The notes beneath the pieces are model-generated. The model searched no databases. It had not been told where the DNA came from and saw only the letters and a list, made by a program, of their open reading frames with translations. From positions 18,904,547 to 18,968,546 of the forward strand of contig CM044955.1 in the NCBI GenBank assembly GCA_024516035.1: DNA of 64,000 bases. The letters run 5' to 3'. The first letter of the stretch is position 1, and every line of letters begins with the position of its first letter. Below, in pieces: positions 1 through 12,490 of the stretch. Position numbers and translations under genes: made by a program. The DNA is from Bactericera cockerelli (taxonomy: Eukaryota > Arthropoda > Insecta > Hemiptera > Triozidae).

Positions 1-102
1 TAATTGTGCAATTAAAGCAAGCACGGTGAATATACACTTATGTTTATTTTTACATGTAGTTTGAGCATGCACGGTGAATAAAAAAGTATATACAAATACA
101 TA

Positions 103-940
103 CAGGGTCCGCCAAAAAAAAAGGAGCCACTCGAAATATCTAGAGAACGGTTCATGATAGGATTTTTTTAAATTTCTAAATACAGTACAGGATTTTCATT
201 AAGTTTCGCCCAGGCCTGGTTTTCTCGAAAAGGACTGAAAATATCAACAAAAAACGGGGGGATCAAGTTTAAGGAAAAAATATTGCCATGGCCCAAAATT
301 AAAATCTTAAATGGAATGGTATGTCATGTGATATATTATTTTAAAGGCCTTATTAAGAGAAGTTCATTGCAACAAATTTCAGTGAGCTACAACATACCTT
401 TGTCGAGATACAGGGTCGGCCGTCCTGACTAATATTCATATGTTTTGACCTATAACTCGTTAAGGGTAATTTGCAGGGGGATGAATTTTATTGATATAAG
501 CTCTTTCTAGCGAGACCTTTCGAATAAGTTATAACTCGACCTATTCTGTTGATGTTAGTTTCTGGTCGGTTTTGTCAGCCAGCCAGACGAACAGCCAGAA
601 AAGTTTTAACGATAAAACAAATCGAGTTATATCTTGTTAGAAAGAACTTAAAATAGGAGTTAATATCAACAAAATTTCAGGAACTTACTGTTTAAGAGTT
701 ACTGTTAACTTACGAAGTATACGTCAAAACATATGGTTTTGTATGTCTACATTGGTATGTCGTATTTCACTGAAATTTGTTGCAATGAAGTCCTCTTAAA
801 AAGGGGTAATCCGAGAAACTTCTAGAGGTCAACGTTGAATGTCTCCTTCAGAGCTATAAAAATGATCATGAACAATTTTTTTTTATAGTCAGTAGTTCTC
901 GAGATATTTGAATGTTTCGTTTATAATGGGACACCCAGTA
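103..940. mobile_element. Foldback (long inverted repeat) element, family FB1
   Basis: The two halves are inverted copies. The left arm at 362-410 (TTCATTGCAACAAATTTCAG and flank) matches the reverse complement of the right arm at 757-805. Ends resemble the CAGGGT...ACACCCAGTA type. No transposase ORF. It lies in the intron or flank downstream of the last visible Ano8 exon. Related copies are at 23085-24540 and 26990-27725. Confidence 0.6.
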
Positions 941-1427
941 TGTGGCTGTATGGAATAGTCTGACAAATGCCAAAAAAATACACATTCATGAATGTCTACA
1001 AACCAGAGCCACTTTGATAATGAGTTGATTTTCATATTTTGTATCAAGACGATAGTTCTCTTTCATTCCACATAAAATGAGCAGCACAAAAAAGAAAATA
1101 AAAAGTAGTCAGATAAAAATCTCTTGGAAGTTTGTTAAGTTTGAGAGATAAAAAGGTAAAGAGCACGTTTTAAAAGGTACTAAAAAACATGCTCTCTCGG
1201 CGAGTTTGACCACTTGTATCTGAAGAAGAATTTACTACTTTTGTAACTTTTGAGAGGAAGAGAGCGGCAGGTGAAAGGCATCAATACGAGAGAGAGATTT
1301 GTCACTCAGCCACGGTGACTTGCAGCATAATCATTCACAAAATATTTTAGGAGAGATTAGTACTTGTAGTAATATTTGTACGATTCTCTTTCTTATAAAA
1401 AATCACATATAAATATTATAAACTTAC
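941..1427. other. Ano8 intron sequence, nothing recognised
   Basis: AT-rich sequence between the foldback element and the last visible Ano8 exon. I see no exon, RNA gene or clear repeat in it. Confidence 0.4.
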
Positions 1428-4400
1428 CCATGTCGTTTAACCATAGAGCAACTTTGTAATAAGCCTCATCCAAGAGTGTGATGATGATGGCAAGCAAAAC
1501 TTTAGGCATGTAGCTAAACCAAAAATAGTAACCTTCATTTTGAATGTACGCATCCCACCAGTCCTGCAATGAAACCATTCAGACATTGGAGCATACAAAG
1601 AAGTATTTTTTTGGTGTTAATAAAACACATTTACTATACCATTAGATCCCAAAAAATTACACTTTATGTGAAAACTTGAAAAAAGAAGAAAAAATGAAAA
1701 AAGAAACATTCTGAATTGAAAATAAAAGAAGAAAAAGCAACAACAAAAAAACAAACAAAACAAGAATGTGAAAATTAGGCCAAGTTCCGATTCAAACAAA
1801 AAGTTGAGGCCATAAAATAAACGAGATTTAAAAAGTATGGGCAAGTAGATAGCCAAATAGTCAAAACAAGCCATTATAGTTGCAGACTGTCTATTTTTTC
1901 ATCCTTATCAAACTGTCACGTGAATAATCATATTTTCATTTTACTTTTTTTCCCTCAAAGAAGTCTTGAATAACTTGTAATGGAAATCCAGCTAAAAGGT
2001 AAAGTTTTTTTTCATCACATTTTGATTTTTATCATTTTCTCATACTCAGGATGAAGAGACAATTTGATATGTCACACTTGTAGGTAAGTGTTGAAAAAAA
2101 TTAAATTGAAAATTTTGGGGAAAAATGAAAATGTGGTCTGAATCGTTCAATAAGGTTAAATTTTCACGGAGAATCTGAAAATGAAATACTATTATTGTTG
2201 ATCCATTTAAAATTCTAAAGTTGACCTTGAAATGGCCTTGATGGACAACTTTGGCAGACTTGTGAAGGTCATCATAAGGTGTAACCCAGAAAGTTAGAAA
2301 AAATAACCAAAAACTCGAATTTTCTATCTTCTGAAGATAGAAAATTCTATCTTCATTATTTCTCGAGAAATTTGAAAGTCTCGCTTATAATGGGACATAT
2401 TGGGACGTCCTGTATGAACAATTAATTATTACAGGTAAAATATTTTACAAATTAGTAATCCAGAGGACAAGCAGAATTTTTATGCAATTTCCTCGCAGTT
2501 TAACAAGCGATATTTTTGAAGTAACTATCAAAAACTCGTTTTCATAATTTGCCAACACTAGTTATAAAGCTTATTGTTTCCTCTACCAGAGGTCCAAATG
2601 ATTCTATAGAATAATTTATTCTATTTGTTATACAAAATATTTACCAAGTTTTTTTTATTTATTTATTAAAACAGTCAATCGGTTGGCCCGCAACCTGTAC
2701 AGTGTATACATATTAAAGTTCTGTACATTAAATTCTGGTAACCCTGTATAATCTAACCAAATGACTATTCTCACCTGAAGTTTTAAACTGGCTATCATTA
2801 CACACAACACAACAACCAGGCATAGAGCAATTATCGGTATGGTGACCAATAAACGGAACACCTGTCTTTTCCAGCTGGGGTAAGTGGGTTCGAGTCGGCC
2901 TGTGACAGGACTTATTTCCAAATTACCCTGGAATTGTAAAACATTGTTAAAATAAGGCATATTAATTTAAAAAAAAAGTTAAACACTAGATAATCTTAAC
3001 TTGATTATTTCAACATTCAACTCGTGTATTTAATGAATAAAAGAAACTAATAAATACCTTTATAAAATCTATGTTTCAAAGTGGTCGCCGAAAATTTGGG
3101 GAAACTACCAGATTCGGCGCAAGGGAGAATCTTTTTTTCAAGTGATATAGTTTGATATACCATTGTTTTTATTGGTATAGTAATGACACTGCACTGACCA
3201 CTGAACTTACTGAATACAAAGGTCTAGGTTCTCTGAGAAGCTCATGTCTTTGGTCTAATGTGCCCCACTTGTATGCTAATTCTGAGCAGTACCGCTTCCA
3301 AGCTTCCAAGTAAATGCTGAACCATATAACATTGAAAAGAGAGAACAGTACATAGCCAATATCTTCAGATGATTGATCTCCGCGACCAAAACCAATCTAG
3401 AATAAAGAACAGAAAATAATATATGCTATAAGTATGTAGTGTCTTTAATGTAGTACCAAATTTATATAAAAATAAATAAAAAAAAATGTTCCGAGAAGCT
3501 GCTTCTGCAAGGTGTCTTATTACAAAAAGAAGAAGCATGAAGTGCCTACAAAATTTCATTGGACATCACATTTGTACAAGAAAGAGTATTAGATAAAAAG
3601 ATACTGACCACGATTTAATTGTTTGTGATTATACAACTGTGTCCACTTAAAATGTGTGCCAAGTTAAATAACCTGTAAAACGATTTTTGGGCGCCTAAAA
3701 GTCTCCTGTAGGCATTTAAATCGTACAAAAGGGTGAATCAGGGGTTTTTCAATTCAAGATTCGATTGCCGTTAGTTTCAAGAGATACAGGTTCGAAACCA
3801 GCTCCAGTAGGAAATGTGAAACTAGCTAACTCTTTAACAAATGAAAATTGTGTGTCACGTATCTTTGGTTGAAAAATCAATTGGTGCTGGTTTTAAGAGT
3901 CTACAACTTGCAATTCACGAGATATGAATTCGAAATCTGCTCCCACATGAATAATTTAACAATTTCTTGTTAAAGTAGGTTACTTTTTAAGAAATTATTT
4001 CACATTTTTTCAACTGAGAAATCAACCCCATTTATTTGGTTGCGACCCCATTCATTTTAATACAAATATTTCTTTTGAAAAAGGACACAGTGTTTAAAGC
4101 AAACAGATCAGCTTGTTTGGGAACAATGTTTTCTTTAAAATATTTTAATACCCCAGGACGAGAATCAAACCTGTGTATCCTTGGGTCCAGTGTACTACAT
4201 TAACGATTAGTCCGACTACACAGACACTTGGCTGGGTAGGTATTGAGTAATTTTTTCTATTTGTGTAATAATAAAACATAACTTTCATTAAAAATCTATC
4301 AACGTTATTGCATAGTATTACGAGAAACCATCCAGAATGTTTTTATGAAGGTTCTCTTAGTGATTCTTACCCAGAATATAAATCCTACCATGGCGGGGAT

Positions 4401-7400
4401 GATGAGCATGTAAGTGTAGTGTCCTAACCATGCAAAATACATGGCAATCTTCACTCCGAAATATTCGCATACTAAATCTGGAATTTAGAATAAAACATAG
4501 TCCCATAATGGGAATTGTAAAAACAACGTTTCTAAGAAGAAAAAATTCTCAAAGTTTTTTAATGGTTTTTTTTTATGTATTTTCTCCTGCTGATTCTTAA
4601 ATTTTAACTTTATTATTATTATTAAATGCTTTATTAGATACAAAGACATATAAAAGTACAATACAAATGATTATAAAAAAGAAAACAATATAAACATTAA
4701 AATGGAAAGAAATAGATACATACATATGTCCTAACTAAAGGGCGGGGTTATTGCTATGGCAATCTCTTCCACCCAACCCTTACTTTCTACTTTGTCAGAG
4801 GCGTTCTAACTTCCGTAGTGCATAGAAATACATATGTGCTTCAGAACGAGCCAATTCAACTGGAAGAGACTGACTAGAAACATCAATACTGCTTGAGCAA
4901 GACAGAGAAAAGGAATAAGAGGATTGTTATTTGTAAATTGTGTAACTATTTGTTTTTTATACCTTTGATGTAAATGGCTTGGTTGTTCTTTGTTTGTTTG
5001 AATTATTTAAAACCTAAGAGGGAACTCAATCTTGATTGTACAAGTAAAAATGAGGTTTATTTTTTACCTAAAGGTTGTATCTTCACAAAGGTCCGAACCC
5101 AATTATGTCTGAGGTTTTCTAGAGCATCTAATTCATGAAGAGGATACATTTGGCTTATTAGACCCTCTGAGAGACATTTAGGGACTGAAACAAAAGATGA
5201 AAAGAATTATGATTTTACAAATTTAGTAAAAGTCTTATGAATTAAAAAGGAAAAAAAGTCCAATTTACAAAAGACCAATCAACTTCGACGTTCAGGATGC
5301 TACCTCTGAAGTCAAACAAATAAGGGTCAGGTCTATGATAGATGGGAATAATTCAAGAATCTTACTTACTAATAGTTTGGCCCTCAAGAAATTTGAATGA
5401 TCTAAATTGGTCATTAGCAGACGCTCGCAATGTATGAAGAAGATGATGAACCATCCACTGTTTTTCTTGAGTTGTAAAAAAGTTTTTATCCATATACTCC
5501 TCTGATTCAAACAAGTCCATTTCATGTTGAACAAATTCTTTCAGTCCTCCACCATGCTCTTCTTTTAATCTCTTGGGTAGATGAAGCTCTTCTGCAGTTT
5601 TCAATAGCCTGGAAATGATATGAATGAGCCATTATAATCAAGGTATTTTTTTTTCTCTCAAATTATTGAAATTTATTTGTTTATATTTTACAATGGGAAA
5701 AAATAAAAGAACAAGAAATAATAACTTACACCGTTCAAAATTGTAAAAAGAATGGATATTTAATATTCATTTGTAACATTAACTTAATGACTTGAAAAAA
5801 ATAGTTGGATGTCTCACAGCCTTTTTTTATTTTCCAGCCATGAAACAACAGCTACTAGATGACTAGATGCACTTGTGGTCTATGTTGTAGCTTGCCTATC
5901 CTGTAGAATGCCTTCCCCTCTGATGGGTGAGAAGTGAAACAATACTTCCCATTTAGGTGCTGGGTCAACACAAGCTCAATGGAAGGTATCTCTTACAAAC
6001 AACTGTCAACAAATTTTGAATATTTTTTTTTTGGCTCTGAGAATTGAACCTGGGACCTTCTGCATGGCAACAAGGACCTTATAACACTCATTGTGTGCTA
6101 TTACTCAAAAATTTGAAAACTATATTACAGAGGTTTTAAAATTTCAAATTCCAACAAACAAACCCAGTAGAAAATATTTTCCTCTTGATATAATGGTACA
6201 CTGGTACACATGTTTCAACTTTTTTGTTTAAAGAAAAAATATTAAATTTGTCCAGATATTTCAAGTGACTCCATTTTTTTGGTGGAACCTGTATAGTCTG
6301 TCAAACCTGAATATAAGAAAACTCAAGAGACAGGATTTTTTTCTTGTAATAAGTTTTTTTCTCATATAGAGAAGTTATTTGACCTGGAAATGAGTAATTC
6401 CAGGTTTTCCTTATACCCAAATTTTGTGTTATGGTTACAAAGAAAGCTTGTAACACATTAATATACAAGTAGTAAAGACAAAGTAACTTACTTTACAAGT
6501 AGTAAAGTAAGTTTTTTATTTTTTGTGGTGTACTTACAATGAATATGGTGCTGTCAAATAAAGAGTGTAATTATTTGTGCTTGTATGATGTTTCACTTGA
6601 ACTCCTAGGCTTGGTGTCCCACATCTCAGTCTTGATAACATCCACATTAGCTCCATGTCTTCTGTCTTTGATGGGAACATAATGACAACATCACATTTTT
6701 GTGTGGGGACAGTATTGATCCAAAGTTTTCTAGGGGTCATCAAGTGTCCTGTTCTTGGGATTTTTCTGCGTAAGAGTCTGGATACTAAAAAAAAAACAGA
6801 AATTAAATCTAAGTTATACTCTTATACACTATTTCAATGAAGATGAAGGTATACATGAACAGACTCTGGTAAATATCTTGTAAAACAACAATAGTTTAAG
6901 GATATACCTAGACACCCCTAAAGTATATACAGTAGAAACTTGTCAAAACAAATATCTCACAAGGTAAATGTAACCAGAAAATAACTTTTAGCTGTGGTAT
7001 GAGCTAAAAAACATTTCCATAAATACTTGTATGGACTAAACTTCCATAAATAATTGTATGGACGGAATAAACATACTCTTTTCAATCAAGACCCTTTTTC
7101 ATTGTCTTAACACTTTGTACGCCACGTCACTCAATATGAGCGACAGTGTTAATATAAAGTCAACTAAAATACAAAAACAGAGGTAACAAAGTGTCTCTCA
7201 ATATGAGCGACGTGGCCCCCCATGAAAAACAAACTTGCTGGGGGCCACATCGCACATATTAAGAGACAATCCTTTGTATCGTGGCCTCAGGGGAAAATCA
7301 CGATTTTGGGCTTGGCGTACAAAGTGTTAACCCTTAACTGGTGAACAAGGGTCTGACAGACCCCATGAAAATTTACTTTTGATGTAGCAGCAACACTGTA

Positions 7401-8210
7401 ACAGTAAGAACTTTGTAGTTTCCAGAAGTTTCAAGTTAGTGTGTCATTGGCTCTGTGATGAGACGGTTTGCATAAATTTTGTAATGTGTGTGTACTACGG
7501 GTCCTTAAAGTTGAAGTGAGGTCTGTGAGACCCTACTTTACCTTTAGTGTGACAATTTTACTACTATTTTTTCAATTTCTTTCAAAGAAAAGTTCATTTT
7601 TTTTTTATGGCTTTCTTTAAAGTGGCAGGGTTCTCACATGTGAGCTCTTCCACTCAACCACTATAGAGAAAAGGAAAGAAAGAATAAAAAAGAAAAAGAA
7701 AAGAAAACTTTAGTGGTGCTGCTCCAGACACAGCAGGGCGTCTGCCCTAAAACTATCGAGAGATAGTGCATTTCTGGCACTGACAGGCAGAGAATTCCAC
7801 AGGCGTGCTGCTGTGGTGTGGAAAAAGATCTCACCTGCAGTGGTTCTATGTAATGCTATTTTTAGCATTTTGGTGGGTCTGGTGCTGTACTGGTTTGATC
7901 CAGTATTTGAAATAGTTCATTTGAAAGCTCAACTTTTGGAAAATGGATAAGGCATGACCTTTCTGAGCAAGTCATTGGCAACCGTGCAAAATTTCAGCTC
8001 AATCCAACTTGCGGTTCTTGAGTTTTAGCATTTAAAACATACACACACACACACACTGACAAACAAATCATTTTATAATATAAGATGCTCACCTGATGCA
8101 AAAGATTCTTTGGCAGAAGTAAATATTCCAATGCCAGTGGTGTTATCAGAAATGTCTTTCTCATAATTTTCAGTTGAACAATCTTCTTCACTTGTGTATT
8201 GAGGTTCCAT
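1428..8210 (-). CDS. Ano8: Anoctamin-8-like TMEM16 protein, N-terminal 434 residues (8 exons, 3' part off the left edge)
   Basis: Exons, 5' to 3' on the minus strand: 8210-8093, 6784-6538, 5608-5370, 5184-5068, 4477-4371, 3396-3211, 2927-2775, 1563-1428. Every join has AG/GT borders and compatible phase. TMEM16 proteins are multi-pass membrane proteins; some are Ca-activated channels or lipid scramblases, and the ANO8 type is linked to ER-plasma membrane contacts (family knowledge). The cytosolic N-domain has CDVVIMFPSKTED and LSRLRCGTPSLGVQVKHH, as in ANO8 rather than ANO10. The first membrane segment follows YFGVKIAMYFAWLGHYT. ELAYKWGTLD, EISPVTGRLEPTYPSWKRQ and YYKVALWLNDM are also typical. 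The start is the first ATG of exon 1; the N-terminus before the conserved block is short and acidic. The donor after 1428 is good, but no further exon is visible down to position 1, so the pore-forming C-terminal half must lie outside. Confidence 0.9.
2165..2415. mobile_element. Fragment related to FB1 foldback family
   Basis: The right part (about 2355-2415) has the TCTCGAGA-AATTTGAAAGTCT and TATAATGGGAC signature also seen at 885-935 at the end of the FB1 element. Decayed and one-sided. Lies in an Ano8 intron. Confidence 0.4.
4140..4240 (-). repeat. tRNA-like SINE fragment (reverse)
   Basis: In reverse orientation it shows a tRNA-like B-box region (GAATCAAACCT on the plus strand) and an anticodon-arm-like stretch. 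Lies in an Ano8 intron. Low certainty because the copy is short. Confidence 0.35.
4607..4825 (-). repeat. LINE-like 3' tail, reverse
   Basis: Matches by eye the reverse complement of 13665-13935 (GGGCGGGGTTATTGC and the surrounding AT-rich tail ending near a (TTA)n run). Other copies are at 39750-39950 and 46390-47640. Lies in an Ano8 intron. Confidence 0.5.
5812..6110 (+). repeat. Dispersed SINE-like repeat R3
   Basis: Shares the body GTAGCTTGCCTATCCTGTAG...GATGGGTGAGAAGTGA...GGTGCTGGGTCAACAC and an end with GAATTGAACCTGGGACC, a tRNA-like B-box pattern. Copies are at 9665-9985, 30910-31160, 56380-56440, 56710-56840 and 58090-58345. Confidence 0.6.
7107..7330. mobile_element. TTAA-flanked MITE (piggyBac-like), about 224 bp
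   Basis: Begins TTAACACTTTGTACGCCA and ends with its exact reverse complement TGGCGTACAAAGTGTTAA. TTAA at both edges is the piggyBac target-site duplication (family knowledge). No ORF. Lies in Ano8 intron 1. Confidence 0.7.
7710..7905 (-). pseudogene. LINE reverse transcriptase ORF2, C-terminal fragment
   Basis: Minus-strand reading frame ending at a TAA at 7712-7710. It encodes a peptide containing FFHTTAARLWNSLPVSARN followed by LSLDSFRADALL. The pattern RxWNSLPxxxR...SLxxFK is the usual extreme C-terminus of Jockey/CR1-type LINE ORF2 proteins. No RT catalytic core is present. Relic inside Ano8 intron 1. Confidence 0.6.
8039..8057 (+). repeat. (CA)n microsatellite
   Basis: A short ACAC tract next to the Ano8 exon 1 donor. 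Confidence 0.8.
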
Positions 8211-9055
8211 TTCTTAAATAAATGACACAATGGAATAAAGAAATTAATCTTTTTTTCTACACTTGTGTGAGTTTTTCCATTCAATTTATCATTCATTGCA
8301 TGCACTTATATATTAGGAAGTTAGTGTCCACATTAAAATTATTTAATTCCATTTTATTATTGCACTTTTCATACCTTTTTCAAACTAAGAAAAGACATGA
8401 ATAAACAGTAATATACATCAAAACCTAATCATAAGTCTCTCAACTGTTTCTTCACTGAATGGCCAAGTGATGGTTCAATGAAGAACAAGAAACTGAAAGA
8501 GTTTTCCCAAAATCTTCAGAAAATTGATAGTGTTTTGAAAATTGATATGGTGCTGTGCAGCACCGAGTGAGGATCTTTGGGGCAAATACCATTGGATCAA
8601 AAAGAAAGATGGCCGCCAGGGTTTCTCAAACTGTTAAAATGTGTAGTTTATCAATATTTTACATATTGTCCTTCGCGATTTCTACCTTTATTGTTATTTT
8701 GTTTACTTTTTGTGATATTTTTTTTCTTCACTTTTCTGTTTTTCATTTCTTTTTCTCTACAATACTATCAATTTTATTGATGAAAATAGAATGTCCTGAT
8801 ACCAATTCGCCGGTCGATGCCTGTGTTATAGTCATTGGAAATTTGAGTAGTGAAGTTTTTGATGAAAGGAAGTGTAGAATTCTTGCCAAAACACACAAAT
8901 TCTTCAAACTGGAAAAAATTCATTTATTTTTCTCAGTGTAGTTTTATTCAGAGATTTTCTGGATTGATCAGTTTGATGTCACCATGAGCAATGAAAATGC
9001 TCTCTGGATACAATTTCAGGAATACTAACAGAGGCCAAGGAAATCACTGCATAAC
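8211..9055. other. Ano8 5' flank, no gene seen
   Basis: Upstream region of Ano8. It should contain the 5' UTR and promoter, but I see no convincing TATA or initiator. A 128-codon plus-strand ORF at 8555-8941 is F/I/L-rich with no recognisable domain, and I do not call it a gene. Confidence 0.3.
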
Positions 9056-9221
9056 TTAACTCTTTGACTGCCATGGCACAACTTGAGTTGTGCCAGTACA
9101 CTTTCCCACCCGGCCATGGCACAACTCGAGTTGTGCCAGTACACTTAGGGGAAGTGTACACGTATTTGGTTTGGCCGGGTAGGAAACATGTCAAGATTAG
9201 CTCTGGCAGTCAAAGAGTTAA
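9056..9221. mobile_element. TTAA-flanked MITE (piggyBac-like), 166 bp
   Basis: Starts TTAACTCTTTGACTGCCA and ends TGGCAGTCAAAGAGTTAA, a perfect terminal inverted repeat including TTAA. Inside is a direct repeat of GCACAACT-GAGTTGTGCCAG (9075-9144), itself palindromic. The termini resemble those of the 7107-7330 element. Confidence 0.75.
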
Positions 9222-9231
9222 AATAACTCAC

Positions 9232-9411
9232 CCTGTATAAGAGTACTTCCATTCGCTGGAAACTTACAAACCTGCTACCCTCATTAAGCTCACCCAGCCT
9301 GGATTGGGCCGGAATGCTAGTATCACGAAGTCTTCACCTCGCTAGGTGTTGCTTAACTTCGGTGCTCCTACGAGAACTGGTGCATTCAACTGACGCTGGT
9401 GAAACCAGCCT
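9232..9411 (-). repeat. 5S rRNA-derived SINE, reverse copy
   Basis: On the minus strand the head (about 9330-9395) reads like 5S rRNA: GAATGCACCAGTTCTCGTAGG then GAAGTTAAGCAACACC. The tail carries the CCCAGCCTGGATTGGGCCGG block. 5S-derived SINEs form the SINE3 class (family knowledge). Other copies: 12385-12490, 19205-19305, 30292-30445, 38622-38850, 43146-43385, 59173-59305, 59864-59997, 62000-62130. Confidence 0.65.
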
Positions 9412-9664
9412 TCAATGTTAAGATTATTAAAAAGCATTTACACTGAGGCAACTTCCAAAGCAATCTGCGGCGTGCGACCTTGCTCCGTGATTGATTTTAT
9501 GATTACTACCTATTGTTTTCTCAAAATCGCAAGCCTTTCTCCATCACTGATTAGATCAGTTGCATTCTGGCTTGAGTGGCCGCACGCTACAGGTTGCTTT
9601 GAAAGTTTCCCCAGCGTATTTTTTTTTTATTTCATTGCTATAAAGAGTGAGAAGAGTAGCTCCT

Positions 9665-9985
9665 GACTGCATACGTTTGAGGTCTATGTTGTAGCCTGAC
9701 CACTCCATAGTAGGTATGCCTCCCGACTGATGGACGAGAAGAGACACAATACTTCCCTTTAGACTGTGAGAGTAAAGGGACTCTTCAGTCTCATTCTTGC
9801 AGAATAAATCGAGTATTGTATTTAATTTATGTGCTGTTGACGAGTGGATCGGATGGTCTCTTATGCAAAAAAGTACCTAGTTATTATGAATACAATTTTT
9901 TTGTAGATTCTGGGGATCAAACCCGGGACCTACCACATGTTAAGCGGAGTGCTCTTATCTTTGAGATAAAGTTATCATAACAAAA
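9665..9985 (+). repeat. Repeat R3 copy
   Basis: Shares GGTCTATGTTGTAGCCTG, the CGAGAAGAGACACAATACTTCCC block and the GGATCAAACCCGGGACC end with the other R3 copies. Diverged. Confidence 0.5.
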
Positions 9986-10104
9986 TAATAGGGTTGGTTT
10001 TGTCGAGGGGTTGGTCACGAGACCTCTAACAATCAACTGTTTCGTACATATGTCGATCTTCCATACAAATTGAAAGACTCAGCAATATAATTGCTTCCTA
10101 AATA

Positions 10105-10335
10105 GTCACCTTGGCCAAAATAGCATGCTCGACTTGCACTCCAGGGGACTCGGGTTAGAAACATTTTCGGCCCTGTACCTACTCTGTCCACCCTAGAGAC
10201 TATAAATAGTCTCGTGAGGACAAGTCCACAACAATCAGTGGCGGCATTACGAGATTGATTGCTTGGAATAAATATGACGGTTGGTTGGAGATATTAGCAA
10301 TAGTTCTCGTAATGTCAATGTTACCCACTACATCT
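10105..10335 (+). repeat. tRNA-derived SINE S1, diverged copy
   Basis: Shows the S1 body: GCACTCC...GACTCGGGTTAGAAAC (B-box-like), then CTCGTGAGGACAAG and CAGTGGCGGCATTACGAG. Same family as 13350-13620. Confidence 0.45.
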
Positions 10336-11360
10336 TGTGACATAAAAATAATAACATAAATAACAGCTGTCTCTACTTAAATCTTCCAAAGATGATAATT
10401 ATTGTTGCTTTCTTAAAAATATGTTTTCTCCTGTTTTCATGGTGCAGGTCATGAGCCACAGCCACTCAGATAGTAAAATTTTGAATTGTATTACTTTTAG
10501 TAGGTATGTATTATTTTGGCTATTAGACAAAAAAGATTTGGTCAATCTCGGCTTGATTCCCACCTCAAGTTGCCTTCTCCCAACCTAAACCATAGCTATC
10601 TACACATTAATGAATTGTTCTATGAATATTTTTATTTATACGTGTAGAGTAAAGAAGGCTAGCCAAATGTAAAGCTTTACTGCCCACTATTCATTACCTA
10701 AAAAGTATATTTATGTATAGAAAGTATTGTTTTTAACTCGTTAATCGTGTAAAGTGTTTAGCGCATTGCGTAACAGGAAGGTTGAATGCATTTTGGCGAG
10801 AAAGAAATGTAATGCTTATTGCTTATATTTTTTTTTTCCAGGAGTAATACAGAGAAGAATATTCTAAAGCGGGAAATTTTGAGAAAAAAAAATCATTAAA
10901 AGAAGACAAATACACCAGTGATGGGGTCTTCACTTACAAAAAAACACCGTGTTTTTCGAAAAATGTTAGTTCCAAAGTATTCTTGAAGATAGCGCCAGTA
11001 GAGTTTTGCTCTCGCGAAACGGAGTTGGCGTATTTTTTGTGATATACGCCAAAGGTAGCAAAAAAGTTAAAGCGCCAAAATTTAAAAAATTCAAGAACAT
11101 AAACAGAAAGCATAAAAACAAGAAAAGCTAATGTACCCGAAGCTACCAACGTCTTGAAATTTTTATCGACATTTCTACAGGGTACGGCAAAATATTTTAA
11201 CTCTTATTGCTGAAGTTACCAAAGAGGTACTAATAATACATACCTCAGTCACAAGATTTTTTTACTAAGATGTTTTTTCTCGCAGAGTAAATATAATCCC
11301 ACTACTAGCAGTAGTCATTTGGGTTCTATTTTTATGATATAAATTTTTAAATCAATTTTG
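10336..11360. other. Intergenic, nothing recognised
   Basis: AT-rich sequence. A minus-strand ORF at 10934-11149 has no recognisable domain and no supporting splice context. No RNA gene or clear repeat seen. Confidence 0.3.
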
Positions 11361-11640
11361 TAATTTTTATAAACTTACACGCGCACTAAAACTTTTTTTA
11401 TTATTGTTGCAAATACAATTGACTGTAATTTAAGGCAAAATAACTCGATTATAACCTAATGGCACGCAGTCATATCCGACATTGAAGGAACCAAAAGGTC
11501 TGTCGTAATCTTAGTTCCTTCAATGTCGGATATGACTGCATGCCGCCATCTATAACATTCAATATTATTTGCAACAAGAATATAAAAAGTTTTAGGGCGC
11601 GCGTAACTTAGTAATAATTACAAAAAAATTTTTTACATAT
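11360..11640. mobile_element. Foldback MITE, family FB2
   Basis: Ends are inverted copies: TAAACTTACACGCGCACTAAAACTTTT on the left and AAAAGTTTTAGGGCGCGCGTAACTTA on the right. The core has an inverted pair around 11484-11543 (CATATCCGACATTGAAGGAA and its complement). A second copy is at 29850-30085. Confidence 0.6.
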
Positions 11641-12360
11641 AGTATACAATTATATAATAATAATTCCGTGTCCGTGAGATAGGTATTGATACCTAAATCA
11701 CGGTGGTGAGAGGATTACATGGACGCCCAAATCCAATGTCTAGGCTCCTTTCATGTCCATAGTATACAATTGATCACAAGCTAGATTACGACAGACCTTG
11801 GTTCCTTGACATTCGTATATAATTATATATGATTGCGTCCAAGCAGGTTTAAAGCAATAATCTTTTAGGGCGATCCGAATTTCGTTGAAACAAAATTCGA
11901 TTTCGACGAATTTAAATTTATGCACAAAAATAGACCAAGTGCCATGCGCGATCTCCAAAACATTAATCTCAGCGACTTCACTTTACCTCATCGCCCTCAT
12001 CGACAAGTTAACAGATGGAGAAATATAAAAAAATGAAGCTGGGAAGCAATGACTGTAGTAAGGTAAAAGAGAAAAAGGGATAGTTTAATGAGAATTAAAA
12101 ATGAATTATTCTAGAGAATTTTTCGTAAAAATAATGTTTTAGGTTGTTTGTTGAACCCTGTTGAATAATCAAATTCGTTGTTTATTTCTATACAGTAAAG
12201 ATTATTATATTTAATTATTTGACAAATGATCAAACACCAAATACGCTTCAATTTCACATAATGAAGGTTTTTTTTTAAATTACCGCCACAATTTTGTTTA
12301 TATTCTTGCCAATCCCTGAATTTACAAAAAGTAAGCGTATTTCGAGCGAAACGCTGATTT
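11641..12360 (-). repeat. Dispersed repeat linked to FB2 (inverted relative to 29400-29850)
   Basis: 12125-12180 and 12245-12355 match the reverse complement of 29400-29670 by eye, for example TTGAACCCTGTTGAATAATC against GATTTATTCAACAGGGTTCAA. FB2 plus this flank therefore forms a larger unit present in opposite orientation on the far side of the dsRNA-binding gene. Confidence 0.55.
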
Positions 12361-12384
12361 TGAGGTTAGGTGGTTCGTGTTTTT

Positions 12385-12490
12385 GGCAATTGTGAAGAAC
12401 CCAGCACAGTACTCGTAGGATCAACAAAGTTAAGCAACGTCCAGCGAGGTGAAGACTTCGTGATGCTGGCACTTCGGCCCGCTTTGATAC
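12385..12490 (+). repeat. 5S-derived SINE fragment, forward
   Basis: Reads ...GTACTCGTAGGATCAACAAAGTTAAGCAACGTCCAGCGAGGTGAAGACTT in pieces, matching the 5S-like head of the family, then the CTGGCACTTCGGCCCG junction. Confidence 0.5.

Noticed and set aside
1617..1874. 85-codon hydrophobic minus-strand ORF
   Set aside because: Arises from an A-rich stretch read on the minus strand, inside an Ano8 intron; low complexity.
8555..8941. 128-codon plus-strand ORF upstream of Ano8
   Set aside because: Phe/Ile/Leu-rich translation of T-rich DNA, no domain, no splice context.
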